Positions 8,550 to 17,300 of a stretch of 51,611 nt of DNA are shown piece by piece (within the stretch, counting starts at the first letter, position 1; every line of letters begins with the position of its first letter). Location of the stretch: NCBI GenBank assembly GCA_013151235.1, contig JAADIO010000061.1, positions 1 to 51,611 on the forward strand. Direction: 5' to 3'. The stretch is from Deltaproteobacteria bacterium (GTDB lineage Bacteria; CG2-30-53-67). The translations under genes and the position numbers were made by a program. Under the pieces are notes generated by a model that was not told the DNA's origin, ran no database searches, and saw nothing but the letters and a program-made list of their open reading frames with translations.

Positions 8550-8745
8550 TCTGTACCTCCTAAATACATTAGCTTGCATCAAGTTTACGATCGATCGTCC
8601 CTTCCCTCCCTACCTCCTCCCCCCCTTCTGTGGAATTATCAAGCCTGACATTTTACCGGACAGACCCACCCGCACCGGCATATAAAAACGACAGCGGTTA
8701 CGCATTTTCCCATGGTCTGTTTTGTTGTGCCGGGGCGAGAATCGT

Positions 8746-8798
8746 CACCGGGTGCATTGTGCATGAGTACGCGAACCCATACTCACGCAGACCCGGTG
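8746..8798 (-). promoter_or_regulatory. Long hairpin in the 5' leader of the DUF3034-cytochrome mRNA
   Basis: CACCGGGT (8746-8753) pairs with ACCCGGTG (8791-8798), and inside it TGAGTA (8764-8769) pairs with TACTCA (8780-8785) around a 10-nt loop. The structure lies at about +10 to +62 of the transcript predicted from the sigma54 promoter and about 200 bases before the first gene. No U-tract follows, so it is more likely a stabilising or regulatory leader structure than a terminator. Confidence 0.45.
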
Positions 8799-8818
8799 TC
8801 AACGATAGGATATAACAA

Positions 8819-8834
8819 TGCAATCCCCGTGCCG
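8819..8834 (-). promoter_or_regulatory. sigma54 (-24/-12) promoter of the DUF3034-cytochrome operon
   Basis: On the minus strand the sequence reads CGGCACGGGGATTGCA. Compared with the sigma54 consensus TGGCAC-N5-TTGCA only the first base differs, and the invariant GG (8833-8832) and GC (8821-8820) are separated by exactly 10 bp. Transcription would start near 8808. The adjoining gene encodes a sigma54-dependent activator with an intact GAFTGA loop, which supports the assignment. Confidence 0.8.
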
Positions 8835-8952
8835 ACAAGCTGGAGACGGCGGATGACACGTCATTTTGGGAGACAACCTATTGAAATAATTAAAAACAGA
8901 AAGATACTGGATGGGCAAATTCCCCGGCCGCCGCAACAAATACCGGGTGGAC

Positions 8953-8993
8953 AATCGTGCAGCATGCCCTCCCACACAGTGCATAAATCGTGC
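8953..8993 (-). promoter_or_regulatory. Candidate upstream activator sites: paired AATCGTGC repeats
   Basis: The octamer AATCGTGC occurs at 8953-8960 and again at 8986-8993, 33 bp apart (about three helical turns), in direct orientation. They lie about 120-160 bp upstream of the sigma54 promoter, the usual distance for enhancer-binding sites of NtrC-type regulators. TGCATTGTGCA at 8753-8763 is a further related palindrome but lies downstream of the promoter. Binding by the neighbouring regulator is inference. Confidence 0.35.
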
Positions 8994-9010
8994 GGGAAGT
9001 CGAAAAAGGA

Positions 9011-10339
9011 TTAGATCAGACCGTACTTTTTCCGTTTGCGGTAGAGGGTGGAAACATTGATGCCAAGCTCCTTCGCGACCATGGCGAGGGTGTTGGGAAA
9101 ACCGGAATATTTTTCTTCCAGTTCCAGCAGAAAATCCTTCTCGGTTTTCTTCCTTTCCAGAACCTCCGTCGGGAAGATCTGGAAATGTTGTACATCAAGG
9201 ATATCGCCGCGGGAAAGAACAACCCCCCTTTCAATGTTGTTCTCCAATTCCCGAACGTTCCCCGGCCAGTCATACTGAAGAAAACGGGTCAGAAGCTCCG
9301 AAGGAATGACCTGAATCGCTTTTTTGTGTTTTTCGTTGAACCGCTCCAGAAAAGTATTGGCCAGAAGATAGATATCGTCTTTTCTTTCCCGAAGAGGAGG
9401 GATCACGATGGGAACCACATTGAGACGGAAGTAGAGATCCTCCCGGAACCGGCCTTTCCGGATCGCCTCTTCCATGTCCACGTTGGTGGAGGCCACCACC
9501 CGGACATCGATCCGGACGGTTTCATTGCTTCCTAACCTTTCGAATTCCATCTCCTGAAGGACTCGCAACAGCTTGGCTTGCATGCTCATGGAAATATCCC
9601 CGATCTCGTCGAGAAAGAGGGTTCCGCCGTCGGCCTGTTCAAACCGCCCTCTACGGTCCCGGTGGGCACCGGTAAAAGCTCCCCGAACATGGCCGAAGAG
9701 TTCCGTTTCCAGGAGAGTGTCGGGCAGGGCCGTACAGTTGATCTTGACGAAGACCTTTTCCGAACGGGGACTGTTGTAGTGTATCGCCCGGGCGATCAGT
9801 TCCTTCCCGGTCCCTGTCTCGCCCCGAATCATGACCGTGGCATCAGTCCCGGCGACATTGTCCACAACGCCCAGAAGGTCGAGCATCTTTTTGTTATTCG
9901 TAATAATCCGCTCGAAACGGTACTGCTTCTTCACCTCCTTCCGGAGGCCACGGACATCTTCAACAAGGTGCTTCTTCTCCACGGCCTGTTTCAGCAGGAG
10001 AAACATCTCTTCATAGTTCAGCGGTTTGGTGAGATAATTGAAAGCCCCTTTTTTCATCGCCTCCACGGCCATTTCAATCGATCCGAAAGCCGTCACCATG
10101 ATCACCGGAAGATCAGGGTACTTTCCCCGCGTCTGTTCCAGAAACTCGATCCCCGTCATTTCAGGCATTTTGTAGTCAACGATCACGGCATCACAGGTCG
10201 TTTGCACCAATACATCCAGCCCCTCCCTGCCTGAAGGAGCCGTTTCCACCCGGTAGCCCTGGGTGGCCAGGTTCAGCCGCATCACCTCCAGGATTGCCGG
10301 CTCATCATCTACAACAAGAATGGTTGATTGTTCAGGCAT
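9011..10339 (-). CDS. NtrC-family sigma54-dependent response regulator
   Basis: Cytoplasmic transcription activator of 442 residues with the full three-domain plan. The receiver domain (1-120) has phospho-acceptor Asp55 in [10 protein letters not shown]. The AAA+ domain (about 145-375) has Walker A GETGTGKE (173-180), the sigma54-contact loop GAFTGA (220-225) and Walker [10 protein letters not shown] Fis-type helix-turn-helix lies near 415-440 ([20 protein letters not shown]). All residues needed for activation are present. Its start overlaps the kinase stop by 8 bp, so the two are translated together. The likely target is the sigma54 promoter at 8819-8834, directly downstream of its stop. 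Other targets elsewhere cannot be excluded. Confidence 0.93.
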   Translation of the reverse strand: MPEQSTILVVDDEPAILEVMRLNLATQGYRVETAPSGREGLDVLVQTTCDAVIVDYKMPEMTGIEFLEQTRGKYPDLPVIMVTAFGSIEMAVEAMKKGAFNYLTKPLNYEEMFLLLKQAVEKKHLVEDVRGLRKEVKKQYRFERIITNNKKMLDLLGVVDNVAGTDATVMIRGETGTGKELIARAIHYNSPRSEKVFVKINCTALPDTLLETELFGHVRGAFTGAHRDRRGRFEQADGGTLFLDEIGDISMSMQAKLLRVLQEMEFERLGSNETVRIDVRVVASTNVDMEEAIRKGRFREDLYFRLNVVPIVIPPLRERKDDIYLLANTFLERFNEKHKKAIQVIPSELLTRFLQYDWPGNVRELENNIERGVVLSRGDILDVQHFQIFPTEVLERKKTEKDFLLELEEKYSGFPNTLAMVAKELGINVSTLYRKRKKYGLI

Positions 10340-12425
10340 CCGTTTTTCCCTTCAGTGTGATTTTGATGGGAAGCTGTATCACCACTTCCGTACCCGGTCC
10401 ATCGGTCCGTTTTTGAACTTTCAGTTCCCCCTGGTGCTGAGTGATGATCTGGCGGACGATGGCCAGCCCCAAACCAGTCCCATTGACTTTGGTCGTAAAA
10501 AAGGGCTTAAAAATGGAATCCATGAGTTCTTCCGGAATTCCCCGTCCCGTATCCCGAATCGCAACCTCCACCCAATCCCCTGTCCGGCCGTTTTCCATAT
10601 TCCGGGTCGCAAGTTGAAGAATCCCCCCCGTCGGCATAGCCTCAATGGCGTTCTCCAGCAAGTTGATGATCACCCGCTGAATCTGGTTGGCATCAATACA
10701 GAGAGGAGGGATCCCGGGGTCAAACTCCTTCACCAGCGAAAGACCGGCCTGCCGGATCTCTTCCACGAGAAAGGAGGTTGACTCCTCGAGGAGTTGATTC
10801 AGGTCGCATTCGTTGAAATTCGGCACCATCGGATTAGAGACCTTCAGCAGATCGGAAGTGACGTTATTCAGCCGCTCCACCTGCCCCCGGACCAGGTTGG
10901 AGATATTCAGGATCTCGGGGTCTTCCTGATACTTCGTAATGAGATAATGCACCCCTCCCTCGATGGCATTCAGGGGATTCCGGACATCGTGAGCAACCTT
11001 GGCGGCGACTTCACCCAGCTCGGCCAAATGACGGGAAATGTTGAGTTCTTCGCGCATTTTTTCTTTATCGGTAATATCCTCAAAGACAACAATGATCGGA
11101 GAATTTCCGGCCCGATTATCCCCATGAAGCGGCAGGACGCTCAAACTCAAGGTCATCCTCTCCCCCCCCATCTTCCGGACCGTCATTTCATGTCCCACAA
11201 GGGGGTTCCCTTCCTCCCTATACCGCTCAATCGCCTGGAGAATCATACCGAAGAATGCATTGCACCGGGTACAGATCTTCTGAACCTCGACGATACTCTT
11301 TCCCAGGAGCTGAGTCAGATCTCCTCCGAGGATCTTCTGGGCGGCATGGTTGTAGGTCCGGATAATCAGGTGAGAATCCATGGAAATAACGGCGGAGGAG
11401 AGACTGTTCAAGATCCGTTCGTTGTAAACCCGTAACTCTTCATTCTCACGGTTGGCCCGCTCAAGCTGTTTTGCATAGACTTCAATATTCTCCTTGGCTT
11501 CCTTCATCCGTTCCGTGTTATAAACCAGGTCCCGCACCATAATGTCGAAACCGTCGTTAAGCTGTTCCAACTCGTCACCGCTGTTTTTCCGATAGACAAC
11601 ACATTCCCGGCAGTCCCCGATCTTCTGGGCGTAGACCCCCTGCACCTCGCCTTTACAGAAAGTCCCCGCCATCACCCAGCACTTCTCCTCCCGATTCTGA
11701 TAAGAAGGACATTTCTCTTGTTTGCAATCCAGCTCCTCCCAGCAGTAGACATAGTTCATCGGCATCCGCTTTTCCGGAAACTTGCCGTGTAGTACATCGT
11801 AGATCTTGTCGGTCAGAAGGTGAACGGGATAGGAGACCAGTTTGACAACGATAAAGGCAGCAATCAGGCCGAAGACGGCGACAAAGAGAATGACACTCAG
11901 GATGTTTTCCAGCGTCGCCCGTCTTGGATGTTTGAAAATACGACGGAGGGTAATCGGCTCAAACGTAACGATCGTACTCCCCAGGTACTGATTCCCGCTG
12001 TAAACCGGGGCATAGACCCCTTCGATTCCCTCGGCGGCGTTTTGAAAGTAGTAATACCCTTTTTCCCGGTAGGCCTTCCGTGCAGCGGCACCCACCGGGA
12101 CCCTTTTCCCGATCCCCTCCAGATGAGTCTGGGCAACCACGATCCCCTCCCGGTTCAGGATGGAACAGTCCCGGACGTCGGACAATTTCCCCACAATCTG
12201 CACCAGGCGGTTCAGCATCATCTTGTGCTCGATCAGCAGAATGGGCGGAACATTCTCGGCAAGATTAATGGCCAGGGCGATATGTTCCTGGCGAATGATC
12301 GTTCTTTCATTGCGGACCACGAGGAGACTCCCCGCCCCGCCGATGATGACCACAAAGAGGATATAGGTGACGATCACCTTCTGGTTAATCGACAAATGCC
12401 TGTAGTATTTGAAGAACCGGATCAT
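10332..12425 (-). CDS. Membrane sensor histidine kinase with periplasmic sensor and Cys-rich 'two-CW'-like segment
   Basis: Inner-membrane kinase of 697 residues. TM1 (about 16-37) and TM2 (about 174-197) bracket a periplasmic sensor of about 135 residues. After TM2 comes a cytoplasmic cysteine cluster with seven Cys (228, 234, 239, 249, 257, 272, 275) in a CWE...CP...CW...C...CxxC pattern, like the two-CW segment seen in deltaproteobacterial signalling proteins. A coiled coil, a PAS domain (about 335-455) and the kinase core follow: phospho-acceptor His479 in VAHDVRNPLNA, N-box NLLENAIEAMP, G1 DTGRGIPEE, F-box FKPFFTTK, G2 GTGLGLAIV. The start ATG overlaps the cytochrome stop by 4 bp. It probably phosphorylates the adjacent regulator. 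The ligand is unknown; redox or metal sensing through the cysteines is inference. Confidence 0.92.
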   Translation of the reverse strand: MIRFFKYYRHLSINQKVIVTYILFVVIIGGAGSLLVVRNERTIIRQEHIALAINLAENVPPILLIEHKMMLNRLVQIVGKLSDVRDCSILNREGIVVAQTHLEGIGKRVPVGAAARKAYREKGYYYFQNAAEGIEGVYAPVYSGNQYLGSTIVTFEPITLRRIFKHPRRATLENILSVILFVAVFGLIAAFIVVKLVSYPVHLLTDKIYDVLHGKFPEKRMPMNYVYCWEELDCKQEKCPSYQNREEKCWVMAGTFCKGEVQGVYAQKIGDCRECVVYRKNSGDELEQLNDGFDIMVRDLVYNTERMKEAKENIEVYAKQLERANRENEELRVYNERILNSLSSAVISMDSHLIIRTYNHAAQKILGGDLTQLLGKSIVEVQKICTRCNAFFGMILQAIERYREEGNPLVGHEMTVRKMGGERMTLSLSVLPLHGDNRAGNSPIIVVFEDITDKEKMREELNISRHLAELGEVAAKVAHDVRNPLNAIEGGVHYLITKYQEDPEILNISNLVRGQVERLNNVTSDLLKVSNPMVPNFNECDLNQLLEESTSFLVEEIRQAGLSLVKEFDPGIPPLCIDANQIQRVIINLLENAIEAMPTGGILQLATRNMENGRTGDWVEVAIRDTGRGIPEELMDSIFKPFFTTKVNGTGLGLAIVRQIITQHQGELKVQKRTDGPGTEVVIQLPIKITLKGKTDA

Positions 12426-13174
12426 TTTATCGTTCTCCAGCCCGAGGGAAGCGTCGCCAGCCCCTCGTGCAGAAGCGTCTCCACACCGTTCAGCCGCTTT
12501 TCGATCCGGGCCAGCTTAAAGGTATGCCAGTCCTGCCGACAGGCAATGAGTTCATGCTGTGCCAGATGCAGAAAACCCTCTGCCTTTGAAATCTTGCACC
12601 CTCTCGCCCGGGTCGCATGAAGCTTGGTCTCGGTCCGGTCCACCTTCCGGGAAATACGGTTCATCTTCAGCAGGACCTCTTTCGCCTGATTGAGAATACC
12701 GGGACGGCTGCTCATTTTTGTATTATGGCATATGCCGCAGAAGAGTTCCAACTGTGTCGGGCGGAGGACCTTCGTCGACATGGCATCATGACAGGTAACG
12801 CAGTTCGGCCCGACCCCTTTGGTCATCAGCATCCTGTAATGGACACTCATCTTGAATTCGAGGAATTCGTGTTTATGACACCGCCCGCAAAGCCGGGGGA
12901 TATTCGTATAGTAGACGGAACTCTTCGGGTTCATCGAATCATAGACCCCTTCATGGGCCGCCTTTTTACTCTCTTTTCCCGGGTTTCCCCCATGACAATT
13001 ATTGCAGGTCACCCCCATACGGGAGTGAACGGAATCACGCCACTCGGCATGGCGTTCCTTCATGGAAGGGCGGACAAGCCTGGCATGGCATGTAACACAG
13101 CTATCGCTTCCGAAGGCAGGCACGGAGAAGCAAAGGATGAATAAGATCAGAAGAAAAAAGCGCAATACCGTCAT
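12422..13174 (-). CDS. Periplasmic pentahaem c-type cytochrome, first gene of the sensor-kinase operon
   Basis: Exported cytochrome of 250 residues. A signal peptide (about 1-22, ending FSVPAFG) is followed by five CXXCH sites at residues 26, 57, 96, 125 and 146. The last 95 residues have no haem and look like a helical bundle rich in K, R, E and L. The haem domain resembles NapC/NrfH- or cytochrome c7/c554-type periplasmic carriers, but no family can be fixed by eye. Its stop overlaps the kinase start (ATGA), which suggests stoichiometric synthesis with the sensor kinase and a role as redox input or electron carrier. No Shine-Dalgarno is obvious. A TATACT hexamer at 13187-13182 lies only seven bases before the ATG, so the mRNA may be nearly leaderless. 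Confidence 0.85.
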   Translation of the reverse strand: MTVLRFFLLILFILCFSVPAFGSDSCVTCHARLVRPSMKERHAEWRDSVHSRMGVTCNNCHGGNPGKESKKAAHEGVYDSMNPKSSVYYTNIPRLCGRCHKHEFLEFKMSVHYRMLMTKGVGPNCVTCHDAMSTKVLRPTQLELFCGICHNTKMSSRPGILNQAKEVLLKMNRISRKVDRTETKLHATRARGCKISKAEGFLHLAQHELIACRQDWHTFKLARIEKRLNGVETLLHEGLATLPSGWRTIK

Positions 13175-13288
13175 GGGGCACAGTATACATAATTTTTCAC
13201 TCTTTTTCTACCTTTGAAGAGCGCTGTGCTTTAGGCGGGAGATCGGGGAAACTTTTCTGTACCGGACGATGGAGATCCTGTAAACCCG

Positions 13289-14239
13289 TCAGAAAGCGCC
13301 GATCTTACGGAAACGTTCAAGTCGGTTTGCCGTCAACTGCTCCGGGGGCATCTTGGAAAGATCTTCGAGAACCTCCAGCAGGGCCGTCTTCAAGGTCTCC
13401 GCCATCTCCTCATGATTTCTGTGTGCCCCCCCCAAGGGTTCCGGAAGAATCCGGTCCACGATGCCCATCTTTTCCAGATCCTGGGCGGTCATCTTCAAGG
13501 CCTTTGCCGCCTCCTCCGCCTTCGAGGTCTCCCTCCAGAGGATCGAGGAACAGGACTCGGGAGAGATTACGGAATAGACCGCATTCTCCAGGATGATCGT
13601 CACATCCCCCACGCCGATGGCGAGTGCCCCACCGCTCCCCCCCTCTCCGGAAACCACCACAACGATGGGCGTTTTCAGGTTGGACATCTCGAAGAGGTTC
13701 CGGGCGATAGCCTCCCCCTGTCCCCGTTCTTCTGCACCAATGCCGGGATAGGCCCCCGGCGTATCGATAAAGGTAATGATCGGCATTTTGAATTTTTCCG
13801 CCAGTCTCATGATCCGCAGAGCCTTGCGATATCCCTCCGGTGCCGGCATACCGAAATTCCGATCAATATTCTCCCGTGTGTTGCGCCCCTTGTGATGACC
13901 CACAACAGCCACGGGGATCCCGTCCAGCCGTGCCAGACCGGCAACAATGGCAGGATCATCCCCGTAGGTCCGGTCACCGTGCAGCTCGTAGAACTCCTCC
14001 ATCATGAGCGATACGTAATCAAGGATATTGGGCCGCCGGGCATGCCGGGCCAGGAGCGTCTTCTGCCAGGGAGAAAGATTGGAATAAACGTTCCGCTGAA
14101 GCTGATGGAGCTTTTTCTGAAGACGGTGCAGTTCATCCGTACAATCACGCCCTTCCATACTGGAGACCTGTCGCAGCTCTTCCATCCTGCTCTCCAGCTC
14201 CATGATCGGTTTTTCAAATTCGAGATAGTTGTTGGCCAT
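13289..14239 (-). CDS. accA: Acetyl-CoA carboxylase carboxyltransferase subunit alpha
   Basis: With AccD, this subunit transfers the carboxyl group from biotin to acetyl-CoA to make malonyl-CoA, the first step of fatty-acid synthesis. The protein is 316 residues, normal for AccA. Characteristic blocks are HGDRTYGDDPAIVAGLARL, GHHKGRNTRENIDRNFGMP, IITFIDTPGAYPGIGAEERG and VSGEGGSGGALAIGVGD (oxyanion-hole glycines). The start is ATG 14239, with AAAGGA ten bases before it. The gene follows dnaE, a frequent pairing in bacteria, but the terminator at 14313-14364 separates the two, so accA probably has its own promoter. AccD is not in the window. Confidence 0.97.
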   Translation of the reverse strand: MANNYLEFEKPIMELESRMEELRQVSSMEGRDCTDELHRLQKKLHQLQRNVYSNLSPWQKTLLARHARRPNILDYVSLMMEEFYELHGDRTYGDDPAIVAGLARLDGIPVAVVGHHKGRNTRENIDRNFGMPAPEGYRKALRIMRLAEKFKMPIITFIDTPGAYPGIGAEERGQGEAIARNLFEMSNLKTPIVVVVSGEGGSGGALAIGVGDVTIILENAVYSVISPESCSSILWRETSKAEEAAKALKMTAQDLEKMGIVDRILPEPLGGAHRNHEEMAETLKTALLEVLEDLSKMPPEQLTANRLERFRKIGAF

Positions 14240-14312
14240 GGTTGATGATTCCTTTCCATTCTCTCCATGGGATTAATGATTGTCACATTTTGAGATTTTG
14301 TCACCGTTCCAC

Positions 14313-14364
14313 AAAGAAAGTTCAAGCCGTTCAAAAGAGTTTAAACGGTTTAAACCGCTTGAAC
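14313..14364 (-). terminator. Intrinsic terminator after dnaE
   Basis: GTTCAAGC (14320-14327) pairs with GCTTGAAC (14357-14364), and an inner CCGTT/AACGG pair extends the stem. On the minus strand the stem is followed by TTTCTTTG (14319-14312). The stem is built from GTTTAAAC/GTTCAAG-like repeats that form several alternative pairings. It lies between the dnaE stop and accA, so it separates the two transcription units. Confidence 0.55.
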
Positions 14365-14380
14365 TGTTCGAACTATCTTG

Positions 14381-17300
14381 CTAAGACACCGTCACCGACC
14401 GGTCGCCGGCCAGCCGTTCGATCGCCATGATCATGCTGTCGGAGGGAGTCACCCGGATTTCATCTCCCACGGAGATCACGGCCTCGCTGTGGTTGGGAAT
14501 CTCAATATGGATGAAGACCCCGCAATTTCCCCGGTGCTCCATCAGAACATCCCGGATCCGGACCAGATGATCATCACTCAATCCGGGCGATTGCAAACGA
14601 ACGTCGACCCGGCGGGCCTCCCGGACCCGAACATCTTTCAGCAAGGAAATTTCATCGGAAATGATGGTCACCCCTTTTTCATCCTTCTTGATCCGTCCTT
14701 TCAAAAGGAGGGGAAGATCGCTCTCCAACAGTTCATGGATCTTCTCGTAGACCTTGGGAAAAACCAGAACCTCCACCGACCCCTGCAGGTCCTCCAGGGT
14801 GAGGATGGCCATTTTGTCCCCCCGTTTCGTCACTTTCTTCTTACAGGCATTGATGACCCCGCAGAGGGAGATCTCGCTGTTGTCGCTCATCCCGGAGAGT
14901 CGTTTCGTATCGGCATTCGTCAGTTTCCGGATCTCATGGATACAGCGAGTCAACGGGTGACCGGAGATATAAAAACCGAGGGATTCCTTCTCAAAACGAA
15001 GCCGCTGATTCTCATGCCACTCCTCCAGATCGGGAAGACCATCCCCCTCGTCAGGGGAGGCGCCCGTCCCCATCGAACCGCCGAAGAGATTCCCCTGCCC
15101 CCGCTCCCGGTCTTTCTGAACCCGCTGCGCCGCGTCCATGGCCCGTTCATAGACCGCCATGAGCTGCGCCCGTTTCGCCCCGGTGGAATCGAAGGCCCCG
15201 CACTTGATCAATCCGTCGATCACCCGCTTGTTCACCTTCTTCAGGTCCACCCGTTCGCAAAAATTAAAAATCGAATCAAAGGGACCGTCCACCTCACGGA
15301 CACGCAGGACCTCTTCAATCGCCCCCTCCCCGACGTTTTTCACGGCGGCCAGGCCGAATCGGATCTTGTTGCCCTCCACGGTAAACTCGACGGAGCTTTT
15401 ATTCACGTCGGGCGGCAGGATCTCAATCCCCTGGGCCCGACATTCGGAAATGTATTGGACCACCTTGTCGGTATTGTCCATATCCGAAGAGATCAGTGCC
15501 GCAATAAAGGCGACGGGATAGTGGGCCTTGAGATAGGCCGTTTGATAGGCGATCAGGGCATAGGCCGCTGAATGGGACTTGTTGAACCCATAGCCGGCGA
15601 AGTAGGCCATGTCGTCGAAGACCTTCTCCGCCTTTTTCAAGGGAAACCCCTTTTTCACGGCACCGGGGATTCCCAACTTTTCATCCCCGTGGAGAAAAAT
15701 CGACTTGTGCCGCTCCATCTCCTCGGCAATCTTTTTCCCCATGGCACGGCGCAGCAGGTCGGCGGCGCCCAGGGAATAGCCGGCCAGGACCCGGGCAATC
15801 TCCATGACCTGTTCCTGGTAAACGATCACGCCGTACGTATCCTTGAGAATCGGTTCCAGCGCCGGCAGTGCATACTCCAGCGCCTTCTTTCCATGTTTTC
15901 GGAGGACGAAATCGTCCACCATGCCGCTTCCCAACGGACCCGGCCGGTAGAGGGCCACCAGGGCGATGACATCTTCAAAAGTCTGCGGTTTCATTTTGAC
16001 CAGCAGTTCACGCATCCCGGAACTTTCCAGTTGAAAGATCCCCATCCCGTCCCCCCGGGAAAGAAGATCATAGACCGCCGGATCGTCCAGGGGAATCGTG
16101 GAGATCTCCAGACGGTCCGTGAGCCCTTCGTCCTCCTTCTGACGGTTGATCATCTTCACGGCATTGTCGATCACCGTCAGGGTACGAAGCCCCAGAAAAT
16201 CGAACTTGACGAGGCCGACCACTTCCACCATCTTCTTGTCGTATTGGGTCACCACCTCGGCATCGTCGCTCCGGTAGAGAGGGGTCCACTCCCGAAGCGA
16301 CCGATCTCCGATCACAACCCCCGCCGCGTGGGTCGATGCATTCCGGGACAGCCCCTCCAGGGCGAGGGCGATATCGAGCAGTTTCCGGATCTTCGGGTCT
16401 TCTTTGGCCAGTTCGTTGAACTTCTTCTCCCGCTTGATCGCTGCGGCGAGTTTGATCCCTAACTCGTTGGGCACCAGTTTCGCCAACCGGTCGGCCTCGG
16501 CGTAGGGGATCTCAAGTACCCGGGCCACATCCCGGATCACCGCCCGGGCCTGCATGGAACCGACCGCCATGATCTGGCCCACGGCCTCCTTGCCGTACCC
16601 CTTGTCGATGCTGTACTTCTTCGTGACATAGTCGATCACCTCTCCGCGCCGGTCCATACAGAAATCGATATCGAAGTCGGGCATGCTGACCCGTTCCGGA
16701 TTGAGGAACCGCTCGAAGAGGAGGCCGTAGGGGATCGGGTCGATATCGGTAATCCCCAGGGAATAGGCCGTGATCGACCCGGCGCCGGAACCCCGGCCCG
16801 GCCCAACGGGGATCCCCTGTTCCTTGGACCAGCGGATAAAATCCCAGACGATCAGGAAATAGCCGGCAAAGCCCATCTGGATGATGATCTCGAGTTCCTC
16901 CTCCAACCGTTTCCGGTAGACGTCCTCCTGATCCCGGGGGACCTGCCCCGACTCCATGCGGTGCAGCAACCCCTCTTCCGCCTTCCGCCGCAGGTAGGAG
17001 TCGAGAGTCTCCTCTTCCGGAACATCGTAGGTCGGCAGATAGGTCCGGCTGAAATCGAGTTTCAGATTGCATCGCTCGGCAATTTCAATGGTATTCCGGA
17101 GCGCCTCCGGTACATGGGCGAAGGCCTGCCCCATCTCCTCCGGAGATTTGAAGTAGAGCTGGTCCGTGCTGAAACGGAATCGTTTTTCATCCCCCAGGGT
17201 CTTGCCGGTCTGGACGCAGAGGAGGACTTCGTGGGCGGCCGCATTCTCCTTCAGAAGATAGTGGCAGTCATTGGTGGCCACCAGCGGAAGGGCCAGCTTC

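Noticed and set aside
14378-15571. Long plus-strand frame opposite the 3' part of dnaE
   Set aside because: Antisense shadow of dnaE with no recognisable product and no ribosome site.
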